Part shown: positions 23,908 to 33,172 of the stretch, in pieces
How the letters are laid out: each line of letters opens with the position of its first letter
Position numbering within the stretch: position 1 is the stretch's first letter
Source of the DNA: Isoetes taiwanensis
Taxonomy: Eukaryota; Streptophyta; Lycopodiopsida; Isoetales; Isoetaceae
Assembly: GCA_021234155.1 (NCBI GenBank)
Contig: JAJEKV010000001.1
Location: 38,362,826 to 38,426,825 of the forward strand
Reading direction: 5' to 3'
DNA: 64,000 bases
The notes under the pieces: generated by a model
Seen by the model: only the letters and a program-made list of their open reading frames with translations
Told to the model about the DNA's origin: nothing
Databases searched by the model: none
Program-made: the position numbers and the translations under genes

Positions 23908-26100
23908 GATTATGCCTAGTTTTTTTTTTTTTTTTTAAGGACGAAAGCCAAAAAGTTTATTAATCAGAGAAAAAGTACAAAATTTACATGTCTCGTCTAA
24001 CTGTGTAAGCACACAGAGATGCCACAGGAGCACGAGCCTAGAGCACAATGTACTTACTCCAGAATAGGAGACTAATGATAAGAATCAATTCGAAGATATT
24101 GAATCCAGATGCGTTCCACCAGTTCTGAATCAAGGGAAGAACACTCGTAGGCTATCAATATCTTTTTCTGGGCCACTGTAATAACACTGTGTGCAGATGA
24201 ATAAATGCCCTGAAAGATGTGGTGTCTGCGATGCTCCCATATCGACCATAGGAGCCAACCGGAACCAAGATGAAATGCCCTTTGTTTAGCTGGAGGCCAT
24301 GCGTTGGGATAGGACGCCAAAAGGATGCATCGGCAGTCCAATGTACTGTTAAACAAACCTTGTAGCCAGGACCACGCAGGTTGAACCTCAGGACAATCAA
24401 AGAGACAATGCTCAAGAGTCTCAACGTCCGAGAGGCAGACTGCAGATATGCGAGGATCATAGCAATGCCGAAAGGCATTAACCCGCAGGCACCTGTGGAT
24501 AACCTGCCACCACAGTACAGAGACTTTAGGGTGGAGCAACCTATCCCAAAGCCATTGCCATGTACGACACAAAGTGGGCTGTGGAACATATACGTGCCAC
24601 CCATCTGGCAGCGGGAGGGGTTGTGGTGCTAGAAGAAGGCGATATACTGATCTGACAAATTGCTTACCTTTGTGAATATTTTCATGACAGTCTTATGGCA
24701 CCCTTTCAGCAACACCAACTTGCACTATGAGAGGCAAATTATCTGCGACCTTCTCCCATAGAGATACATCCCAACGAGAGAGCAGGAACTTTGCCTGAAA
24801 TTCAGGCCAAGACAGTAGGCGACCCTCCTCATACCATGCTTGAATAGAGACAACACCTGCAAGAACCCATCGTCTCTGTGTAAGGGGATGAACTGAGGCT
24901 GCCAATGGAGGTGCTGAGGAGTCTGGAGGCAGTGGTGCCCACCACCATGGAGTCTCCAATAGGGTGTGGATAGAGGGGCATGGCCAGAAAAGATGTCTGA
25001 CTGCCTTCCATGCTGCCAACAAGCCACGCAAAAATGGAGAAGCGCTTGGAAAAGGCTGCAGAGTCTGAAATAAAGCCCAAGGTAGGACTGGTTTGACAGC
25101 CTTCTTGCCTAGAGGGATACAGTGACCAAGAGCTTGTCTAAGAAGGCGTGAACCAGGAGAGTCATCCTCACCATTCAGGAGTCTCCAAATGAACTTTGAA
25201 ATAAGCACTTTGCTCTGCAGTAAGAAGTCCATCATACCCAGACCACCTGCCCATTTTGGAAGGATGCACTTCGACCAAACCACCTTAACCACAGCACCTT
25301 CCTCAGTACCTGCCCAAATAAAGTTTCGAACTATTGTAATGAGCTCACGCACTTTGATCTGTGGTGCTAGCAGTAAGGATGCCATATAAACATGGGTGCT
25401 ACTAAGGACTGACGTGGCCACTGTAATGCGACCTGCAAGAGACAACTTAGCAGTGGACCACCAGAACAAGTGCTTCTCCAAACCCCTAATGATCTCCTCC
25501 CATGCAGCTCCCATAGTAACATGGATGCCATCTGGAATCCCCAACAACTTGATGGCCTAGCCATGCGCAAGTAATTTCCATGGATAATCGTGAACACATG
25601 CCGGAGCCGGATTATCCAATGTCCACAAAGCTGTACACTTCTGCCACCTCACAAGAACACCGGAAGCCAGTAAAAAAGTGTCTAAAAGCATTTTGGCAAC
25701 AGCAAGATTCTCATCATTAGCGTCTAAGAAGAGGAACGTGTCGTCTGCATATTGATTGCAAACCTCTTGTGTGCCGTCCTCCATTGCAAGACCATGGAGA
25801 AGTCCCTCTGTCGTTGCAATGGTGAATAACTGTGACAAAACCTCTGCAACAATTGTGAAAAGCAATGGTGCTAAAGGGCATCCCTGACGAATACCACGAC
25901 CGAGTGAAAAGGCATGTGACGGCTCACCATGGAACAGGACAGTCGCCCGAGCAGAGATATGCAGCTTCATAATATCTGACGTGAATTGTTCCCCAAATCC
26001 CAGTCTTAGCATACAACGACGCATGAATTCCCAGCTGACACTGTCATAAGCTTTTGCAAAATCAAGCTTAAGGTATACAACTGGGATTATGCCTAGTTTT
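23908..26100 (-). mobile_element. L1-type LINE, 5'-truncated, with 16-bp target duplication
   Basis: GATTATGCCTAGTTTT occurs at 23908-23923 and 26085-26100, an exact target-site duplication. The body (23924-26084) is on the minus strand. Its 3' end is the T-run at about 23921-23936 on the plus strand, followed by AAGGACGAAAGCC, the same 3' end as the L1 at 55.8 kb. The 5' end enters directly in RT (YLKLDFAKAYDSVSWEF), so roughly the first half is missing, as is typical of aborted target-primed reverse transcription. Confidence 0.95.
24072..26083 (-). pseudogene. L1 ORF2 C-terminal half (RT palm to zf-RVT)
   Basis: Reading leftwards: the RT block DFAKAYDSVSW, then GIRQGCPLAPLLFTIVAEVL and NQYADDTFLFLDA (26024-25557). 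The C-terminal region (25547-24693) has HLFWWSTAKLSLAGRITVA, WAGGLGMMDFLLQSKVLISK and WRLLNGEDDSPGS. The zf-RVT segment (24572-24072) has VSVLWWQVIHRCLRVNAFR and CLSDVETLEHCLFDCPEV. This is the plant L1 arrangement. Frame changes near 25557 and 24690 break it. Closely related to the L1 at 50.4-55.9 kb. Confidence 0.88.
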
Positions 26101-27294
26101 ATTTCAACTGCCCTTTAATACTCAATCCTTGTCACTTCTAACAAATGGATATTTTTGCAATTGCTGCAAGAGCAAGCATTTGAGTGGATATAAAAGCTAT
26201 TCAACATAGATAACTTATCAGAAGATTTGATTGATTTCTTTTGTTAAAAACTATGAATTAGATGTCATAGAGAACAAGGTTATTTGGAATAGATGGTGAA
26301 AAAATGAACAGAAGATGTAGATGATCCTCAAGTTTTCATTATGTAGTTCGAAAGATGGCATTAAGATCATATAGTATTGGATTGCTTGCTACAGGCTTAG
26401 GAAACCAAATTTAGGTAAGAAAATCTATTAAGTTGCATATGTCCTAGGTATATAGCAAAAACAATGACAAGGGATGTATATTCCCACCATACGGCTCTCT
26501 GCCTCAAGGTCAGTGCCAACGAACCGGAGAAGATGATCTGGGTGGCTATGAGAAGTGGTAGATTTGAAATTAAAGTTTCCTATCGTAGAAAATGGATGCA
26601 TGCCAATCCCTATGGAAAACACTCTATTCAATAAAAACTATGCTCAAGAATAAGTTAACAAATTATGTATCTATGCTAAGAATCTTACCACCATATTGTA
26701 GAATGCTTCAACATCTAGACTCTAAACAATGGGATCTGAAGCCAGTCATAGGGGATATTGCATGGGCAAAGCCATAATGTACGTTGCACTGACACCACAT
26801 ATAGAAAATGAGAAAACTACATTTCATACAAAACAAAAAAGAGCATCATGGATGCGAACTTGTAAAGGAAAATCAATTTGCCAAAGCTCTTGCACTTGCC
26901 TCTATCGGCCAGTTGGTCTCCGTGGACGATAAAATCATATTCTATTCTATTCTATCCAAAAATAGATGTTTCCCTCGATGCCCTAAAACTTGAAGATTCA
27001 CCATCCAAATAGATATGCTATGGCACTGGCACTGCCGAAATCGCCTCTAAAGACAAGCAAGAAGAAATCCAATGTATAGCACTCAAAATACTCTCTGCGG
27101 CGCAGATCTAGAAATGGATGAGAAGAAAATAAATTATTGTGCACGAAGGGTTGCCTTCCAGTGCCCAGAGGGTATGTCACAGGCTCTTCACAACAACAAC
27201 CAGCATCCACTTTAATAATTTCACTTTATTTATTTATATGGCAACAAAATAGGTCATTGCACACTGGCCACTATACCATTGGATGGGAGAAGTA
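26101..27294. other. Intergenic DNA with a LINE beta 3' remnant
   Basis: No gene. At 26893-26957 about 65 bp match the very end of LINE beta (CGGCCAGTTGGTCTCCGTGG, GACGATAAAA, then (TATTC)n). This is an extremely truncated insertion that retains the terminal stem-loop and tail. Confidence 0.6.
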
Positions 27295-27299
27295 GGTGT

Positions 27300-28843
27300 T
27301 GTGACGTTCCAGGTATCTATACGGTATACGTATGCATACCATGACACGTCACCAGTACATAATAGGCCTAAGGGCCCAAGTGAGGGGTTCACCTATAATG
27401 GTTTTTACTAGCTATGCTAATAAAACCAAAGGATAATTATGGATTATAATGGCATAATTAACCTAATTAAGCCATTATGGTCTAATTAACTAATTGTGAC
27501 CAATGAGGGTGTGCCACCTGGCCCAAATCGATTGGCCAGGAGGGACTTACCATTTTGGGGCAAGGAATAGGGGTCCTACCCTCCAATTTACCCCAAATTC
27601 AAATTTGGAGTGAAGGGGAGCAGCAGCCAACAGCTTACACTTGTATTTGCCAACACTTGGCCACCAGCCTCGAACTATGGATGCCTACCGTGACCATGGC
27701 TCTAGCCAAGACACCGGTTAGTCAATAGATAGCTTCTTTTTCGCTGACACCTCTTTGAGTAGATGGGATGATTAAATTCTCTTTTGTAAGCTACTCTGAA
27801 TATTTGAATGGTATTTACAATAGTTCTTTCTGCTTCTTCCGTGTATTGGGAATTAAGGGAAGGGTAGAGACCTAAAAGCCTCTTAGCATTAGAGATGTCT
27901 CTAGCTAGATCCCTTAATACCCAATAATTGCGGCCTATGCACAAAAGCCAACCTGGCTGTGGATGCTATGATGTGGTTCAGCACCAGACAACGAGTATGA
28001 GGGTGAATCGGGGGTGGGGTCTTGCCTAGCGCGGCTACAGGACTCCTATAGTGTGCTAGGCTTATACCTGGTCACTGTGTGTGGGCCGGGTATGGGTCTG
28101 ACACTCTCTGGGCCAGAGGGCGGGGCCATAGAGGGCCGTCCTGGGCTCGAACGGGTTGGAGAGCTGACCTTTAGATTTAGGGGAGTAAGTTGGGTACGGA
28201 TGCGGGGGTCGCTGAGGCGGCACGTGTTCTCTAGCACACCCAGGGATCCTCATGCTCGGGAAGGAGACGCCTCTCTGACCTGCCTCATCGGACCGGGGAG
28301 ATGTAACCCGGAGTAGTCCCGAAGGGTGATCCCTTGGGATTGCGTCTCCGGAGGGCTACAAGCACGTCATAGCATGATTCAGCCTATCTGCAAGGTGTGC
28401 ACAAGAGGGGGATGGAGTGGACAACCCTAGCCATTGTCTTATGCCAGCCAACGCCATGTTATACTTCCGTCTATTGATATCTTGAGACCCTGGCCGTCAG
28501 TTGATCCCTTGGAGTCTGAGCCCGGGGTAGTGCTTTGTCATGGTGTTATTTCATGTTATTATGGATGTATTATCTTTTCCGTGATGATGATGGATGGGCC
28601 ACCCTTCGTGGTGGTTTATTATTATAGATGATGATTGTATGCTAACGTATATGTATGCTTCCGCTGTATAGGAATTTCCCTATGGAGGACGTGGGACGAA
28701 TGACACCTCTGTGTTCCTCGCCCGGACACTTGGCCATCCCAAGCGGTCCGAGTATGACGGAGGGCCTTGCCATGGTGATGTGGTCGCTATGGGAGGGGAA
28801 GTCCTGTATTTATACGATGGGTATAGATTCTGGGAGCGTCACA
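27300..28843 (+). repeat. 5' LTR of the chromovirus
   Basis: 1544 bp from TGTGACGTTCC to GCGTCACA. Carries about 20 extra bases near 27325 (ACGTATGCATACC area) compared with the 3' LTR. No coding function; the antisense frame seen in both LTRs is treated as chance. Confidence 0.95.
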
Positions 28844-28844
28844 G

Positions 28845-28856
28845 TGGTATCAGAGC
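28845..28856 (+). other. Primer-binding site, tRNA-Met type
   Basis: TGGTATCAGAGC, a perfect match to the usual plant site, one base after the LTR end. Confidence 0.95.
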
Positions 28857-29529
28857 ATGATTTTGGTGGACCAAAATTATTGCACTGGCCATAGTCTAAC
28901 TTGTTAGTTGACGGTATTTTCTCCTAGATTAGAGCATCCCAACTCTGTAATTAGTATCTTAGTTGGCCTAGTTACGGGAGGAATGACCTAGTTGTGGAGG
29001 GACGTGCTTCATAGTGGAGTGGTTAAGGTCAGGACGTGGAGCCAGAGGTACGAGTTTTGCAATCGCCATAACTTTCTCCACGTAGCTCGGATCGACGAGA
29101 TTTTTATTCCAGCTCATCGGGCATAGTTCATATACCCTAGGGGGGTCGTCATCCGGCAGCAAAAGGTCGAGCAAAGGGCCCAAAACCCAACTCCGGCACA
29201 TCTCGGGTTTGGTCGCTCCAGAATTCCAAAAGAAACTCGTATAACCTAAGTTGCGCCGGACCGTATATGGCGTGTATTTCCGCCGTATTAAGTTTTTTTT
29301 TTTTTTTAAAGTCTCAAAAAAATTTTAAATTAAAAAAAGTAAAGAGCCGTTTCTTTTTCTTGTTTCGTGTGCGCCTCCTCCCGCCTACCCTAACCGCCCG
29401 CCATAGCCACCGGACTCGAGCTCGCAACCCTGCTCCTGCCTGCGCCCTTGCTACCTCCACCCCTTAGCGCCTCGCTTCCCGCCTTCCTTTCAATCAGCGC
29501 CTTTTTCCATAGCCAATACCAAAAGTACT
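28857..29529 (+). other. Untranslated leader of the chromovirus
   Basis: No ORF. An A/T-rich patch (29290-29340) is followed by a C-rich segment (29370-29520) that resembles a plant 5' UTR leading into ORF-A. Confidence 0.5.
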
Positions 29530-30177
29530 TTGAACCTCGCCAGCCTCACCCTACCTCATATTTATGCCATGCTTGGGGAGCACCTGGCTACTAACCCCGA
29601 CATCGTTGAGCTCCTTCTGAACGAGCTGGTGCAGCGCTTCAGTGATGGCATCAGGATACCCTACTCTATCTTCCACCTTTCAGAGCGTTTCTTGATTAAG
29701 CTGAACCTCCAACGGCAGGCATACACCATGGTCGAACAACCTGACCAGGTAATGATGCTGGTCAAGTTTTACCCACCTGAGTGTGAGGAATACTCAGAAG
29801 AGGAGGGCATTCAGAGAGAGGCGGCCCGCATCAGGACACTGGCCCGTGCGGACGATATTCGGGAGATAGAGAGGGGAGACACCGCGGCCCGAGGCCGTGA
29901 GTATGTCTACCTGGGGGAGAGGAGAGCCATCATCAATGGTGAACCTTTCGAACTTCCCCCATATGAGTGGCATGAGGCTTCCCTGACCTTTACCTGGGGC
30001 GAGATCCCTGGACATGTTAGCCTGGACTACCTGACAACGGTCCAGATCGATATGCACCTCCGGCTCGACCGCTATCATCACGAGCTGCTCCGAAGGGTCG
30101 CGGCTCGGCGGTTTGCTCAGGTGGAAGCCGACATAGCACAAGCCCGTGAGGCTCGGGAACGGGCAGAAAGGGCTTAA
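29530..30177 (+). CDS. ORF-A, unassigned accessory protein, reads on toward the H3 region
   Basis: 215 codons, open throughout. I recognise no family. The N-terminal half looks globular and helical (LPHIYAMLGEHLATNPDIVE, LLLNELVQRF). The middle is acidic/basic (YSEEEGIQREAARIRTLARA), and the C-terminus is a strongly charged helix (QVEADIAQAREARERAERA), probably coiled coil. Beyond the stop at 30175 the same frame continues open to 30494 with a Gln-rich linker (EEQQEQQQNPDQQQQQ), DPVDKPAIKR and CRKST, the last resembling the histone H3 tail motif ARKST. A single stop may thus separate an ancestral ORF-A::H3 fusion. The start codon is not certain; the frame is open upstream for some codons. It lies just after the leader, where a spliced or direct genomic transcript would first be translated. 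Role unknown. Confidence 0.55.
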   Translation: MNLASLTLPHIYAMLGEHLATNPDIVELLLNELVQRFSDGIRIPYSIFHLSERFLIKLNLQRQAYTMVEQPDQVMMLVKFYPPECEEYSEEEGIQREAARIRTLARADDIREIERGDTAARGREYVYLGERRAIINGEPFELPPYEWHEASLTFTWGEIPGHVSLDYLTTVQIDMHLRLDRYHHELLRRVAARRFAQVEADIAQAREARERAERA

Positions 30178-30291
30178 GAGGAGCAACAGGAGCAGCAACA
30201 AAACCCGGATCAGCAGCAACAGCAGCAGGCCAACACAGAACAGGAAACCCCGCGTGAACCCGATCCGGTGGACAAGCCGGCCATCAAGAGA

Positions 30292-30745
30292 TGCAGGAAA
30301 TCCACAGCTCACAAGTCCGACAGCCAATACAAAGAGAAGCTAAAGGTTGTCAGGAGCATAGGGAAGCGCACAAGTTCAAGTCGTCGGCAGGAGAGAGTGG
30401 CGCCGCACGGCCTCACTCCACTTCCGGGGGCAAGACATTGCCTAAGAAGACCACCGCTTCAAACCGGGCACCGTGGCTTTACAGGAAATCCGTAAATACC
30501 AGAAGACCACTGAGCTCCTGTTAAGGAAGCTGCCCTTCCAGAGGCTAGTTAGGGAGATAGCCCAAGAGTTCAAGACTGATCTCCGCTTCCAGACCTTCGC
30601 TATTTTGGCACTTCAGGAGGCTGTTGAAGCCTACCTAATAGCTCTCTTCAGTGACGCGAACCTTTGCGCTATTCACGCAAAGAGAGTCACCATCATGACC
30701 AAGGACTTAGCTCTTGCCCGGAGAATCCGAGGAGATCATCTTTAG
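30292..30745 (+). pseudogene. Histone H3-like gene captured inside the chromovirus
   Basis: From 30455 to the stop at 30743 the frame encodes 96 residues that align without gaps to the last 96 residues of canonical histone H3 (positions 40-135), that is the whole histone fold. Visible blocks are [16 protein letters not shown] (around K56), [19 protein letters not shown] (around K79), [30 protein letters not shown] and LARRIRG. The loop-1 insertion usual in CENH3 is absent, so it derives from an H3/H3.3-type gene with substitutions (for example final residues DHL). The tail is damaged: CRKST (30292-30306) sits in the ORF-A frame, while a stop at 30443 and frame changes separate it from the fold. 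H3 normally pairs with H4 in nucleosomes. Both LTRs and the target duplication enclose it, so it is part of the element. Whether it is ever made is unknown. Confidence 0.9.
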
Positions 30746-30840
30746 TGGCTCCTTGAACATATGTTTTGTAACAATTTTGTGAATATCAATATTAATCCAA
30801 GTTTTGTCTACTGTCTTCTTGTTATAAAATAACTATTCAT

Positions 30841-30989
30841 AATAAAATTGTTAAATTTTAATATTTATTTAAAATGCCAATGCTGACATCAGCATAAAAG
30901 TAGGCAAGAGTACTTAAAGGGTTTTAGGGTTTCATTTTTCATCCCTTTCCCTTTTCGTCCATCCTCCTCCCTCATTCCTTCCAGCGCCA
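30841..30989 (+). promoter_or_regulatory. Poly(A)-like signal, then TATA and telo-box before ORF-B
   Basis: AATAAA at 30841 lies 96 bp after the H3 stop and could end that transcript. Next come GCTGACATCAGC (30882-30893, a TGACATCA bZIP-like inverted motif), ATAAAAG (30894-30900, TATA-like) and TTAGGGTTT (30924-30932, reverse complement of the plant telo-box AAACCCTAA). A pyrimidine-rich leader runs up to the ATG at 30990. Telo-boxes are common in promoters of plant translation-machinery genes. Together they suggest an internal promoter for ORF-B; this is inference from motifs only. Confidence 0.5.
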
Positions 30990-31730
30990 ATGGCTGTCAT
31001 CGACTTGCGTGAATGGTACCAAGACAGAGAGCACTGGGACCCTCAAGTCCACTTTGATCTCCTACAGCCTTTCCTACTCCGATGCATCGACCTCATCTCC
31101 AACATGCAGAGCCACCCTGACTACGCCGGGTTTTTGGAGTTCTACACCGAGGAGATGCTTCCTCTTTGCATCCCTTTGGGAGAACCCCCACAGCTATACA
31201 TTGACCGAGCTGTGGTGCGGGAGATGCTTGGAGGAGACAAGCGTGCCTACGAGGTGCTCAGGGGCAAACTCCGGTGGGGCCGTAACCCACCCGTCGTCAC
31301 GCATGAGGCTCATCAGTTCTTCGAAGTGACTTTTGCCTTAGCCATCCTCATGGATCAGTATGTGGAGGATGAGACCTTGCCAGCAGAGAAGGGGAGGGTT
31401 CCCGACTCGTCAGATGAGGAAGAGGATGAGAATATTGGGATGGACGACTTCGTCCGCTGGAAGCAATTAGCCGAGGAAATGCCGCCATGCCGGGAACGGG
31501 GAGGACGCTTAACCGGATTGGATGTCCTTCCCATTATATATCACCAAGGTCAGGAGTTCCTCCTCTTGGATGATATTCTATGGACATACCATGTAGTGGC
31601 CATGTTCAAAGGACGAGAGAAAGTACCAGTCCTCTATGAGCTGGCCGAGTATTGCATGGATGATTTCATTGATTTTTCATCCGTGGATCTCCCTCCCAAG
31701 GTACAGCAGCTGCTTCAATTCCACCAGTAG
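30990..31730 (+). CDS. ORF-B, unassigned accessory protein of the chromovirus
   Basis: 246 codons, intact, starting MAVIDLREWYQDREHW behind a promoter-like stretch. I know no matching family. It looks globular, with aromatic and acidic clusters (FLEFYTEEMLPLCIPLGEP, AHQFFEVTFALAILMDQYVE), an acidic spacer (PDSSDEEEDENIGMDDFV) and a C-terminal helical part (VPVLYELAEYCMDDFIDF). No zinc finger, signal peptide or membrane helix is visible. After the stop the frame stays codon-like (PADTLLRLRDLV, NSDEEGEDLYHNP), so the protein may once have extended to about 32390. It is not gag (gag lies at 33.2-34.3 kb), env-like features are absent, and a host origin is possible. Confidence 0.55.
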   Translation: MAVIDLREWYQDREHWDPQVHFDLLQPFLLRCIDLISNMQSHPDYAGFLEFYTEEMLPLCIPLGEPPQLYIDRAVVREMLGGDKRAYEVLRGKLRWGRNPPVVTHEAHQFFEVTFALAILMDQYVEDETLPAEKGRVPDSSDEEEDENIGMDDFVRWKQLAEEMPPCRERGGRLTGLDVLPIIYHQGQEFLLLDDILWTYHVVAMFKGREKVPVLYELAEYCMDDFIDFSSVDLPPKVQQLLQFHQ

Positions 31731-31954
31731 ACCATAGAGCCAGCTGACACACTTCTCAGGCTTAGAGATCTTGTACTTCAAGATCCTCCATCCCAGCTTC
31801 CTCCAGAAGCCTTCAAGGCTATGGGACCCCAAGTCCCAAATATCAACATGGTCGAGATTCCCTCTAATTCAGATGAAGAAGGGGAAGACCTTTATCATAA
31901 TCCTGCCCATATTATAGGGAGGAGAAGGAGGAGCTTAAAGAAGAAGAGATCCCT

Positions 31955-32391
31955 ATGGACCTAGATAAGGAGGTAGCCATTTCGGTTACTCCACGGGGAA
32001 AAGGTGGGGAAACCATCTTACCCGCTTTTTCCTATCAGCCTTTCGGCAAGGTTAGGTCCTTTTTGTGGCCCGAGACCTGGCCCCGGAGGCCGAGGCATCG
32101 TGGTGGAGCCTCCGTGCTTTGTCCACCCTGGCGGGCCACAAGAAGTTGTCGTACCACGTTCACACTTATGTGTTGGTGCGTCGAGACTTCGCCTTCACCG
32201 CCTTGGGCCAGGATATAGCACCCTGGATGAGCATGAAGCTCCTCACGGCGGCCCCATTAGCTGCCACCTATCCTCCAGAGATTGCTTCTCTTGCGGCCAC
32301 CACGGTTGACCCAGGGGTCACTTTATTACATCATCGGCCGCCACCACCACCTCCTACACCAATGGACCAAGATGCAGGGCCTAGTTCCTAG
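31955..32391 (+). pseudogene. ORF-C, probable downstream part of ORF-B, frameshifted
   Basis: Two overlapping frames read like one protein split by a frameshift near 32060-32090. The first begins MDLDKEVAISVTPRGKG (31955) with LPAFSYQPFGKVRSF. The second runs from 32065 and contains LRALSTLAGHKKLSYHVHTY, FAFTALGQDIAPWMSM and a Pro-rich end (RPPPPPPTPMDQDAGPSS) before a stop at 32389. No family recognised. AATACA-rich DNA and a likely poly(A) region follow. Confidence 0.45.
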
Positions 32392-32552
32392 CTAGATGTA
32401 ACAAACATTATAGAGTATAGCCTTTGGCTACTCAAAAATATGTAACCTTGCATTGATCTTTTATGCACTTTTGAATACAAGCAATTTGTTTTTTTCCTAC
32501 CATACTTGTCTTTCTCTTTCTGGAGTTTGAAGTATAAGGAATAATTCATTTA

Positions 32553-32969
32553 TTGTATATCCACTCTTGCCTTCTTATAGAAGAAGAGGACGAGCCGCTG
32601 CCAGAACAAGAATATGAAGAAGACGACGAAGATTATGAAGAAGAGGAAGAGGAAGATGAAGGAGAGCCACACGACCCCATCAAGGGCTTCGAGATCGTTA
32701 ACATCCTTCGCGACCACGCTTTCGAGCATTTACAGCTTACGCTCCCTCGCACTTGGAATTATTGGGATTGTACTAACCAGGAAGCCTTTGCTGATGCTAA
32801 CGATCACCTCTGGCAGCTATATTATGCGTTCCGAGATCTTTTTAATCTTCTAATCATCAGCCCTACTTTGGACTTCCAGTATGTCATAATTCAAGCTTGG
32901 GCTAGGTACAAAGTGGTCCGAGCAGTGCGGGAGAGTATTCGATACTCTATCATATACCCCTTCACATAG
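32553..32969 (+). CDS. ORF-D, acidic N-terminus plus helical domain, unassigned
   Basis: 138 codons as read from 32553, but the true coding part may start at 32581: TTCTTATAG just before AAGAAGAGGACG looks like a 3' splice site. The N-terminal 50 residues are almost only Glu/Asp (EEEDEPLPEQEYEEDDED). The rest looks helical (GFEIVNILRDHAFEHLQL, FADANDHLWQLYYAFRDLF, YVIIQAWARYKVVRAV). The acidic stretch next to a histone-bearing element recalls histone-binding acidic tails, but this is only an analogy. No homologue known to me. Confidence 0.5.
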   Translation: MYIHSCLLIEEEDEPLPEQEYEEDDEDYEEEEEEDEGEPHDPIKGFEIVNILRDHAFEHLQLTLPRTWNYWDCTNQEAFADANDHLWQLYYAFRDLFNLLIISPTLDFQYVIIQAWARYKVVRAVRESIRYSIIYPFT

Positions 32970-33172
32970 CCCTAAGCTAGTTATTTAAAGTTCTCCTCGT
33001 CTAGATGCAACTTCAGTTTTGTGTGTGAGTTAACATGTTTTCCTTGTAGCCGTGACCTTGATATAATACAAAGAAATGCTTCTCTGTTGTATAATTCTTG
33101 TCATAATTACTTAAATATGTATGCTTATCTTTCATTTGTTTCTATCTAGATGGTGCACGCCCTCCCCCTTGG

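Noticed and set aside
27702-27944. 80-codon antisense frame present in both chromovirus LTRs (also 38790-39032)
   Set aside because: The LTRs are near-identical copies, so a shared frame is expected without selection; no recognisable domain.
30446-30745. Centromeric histone CENH3
   Set aside because: The loop-1 extension and divergent N-terminal helix of CENH3 are missing; the fold aligns gap-free with ordinary H3.
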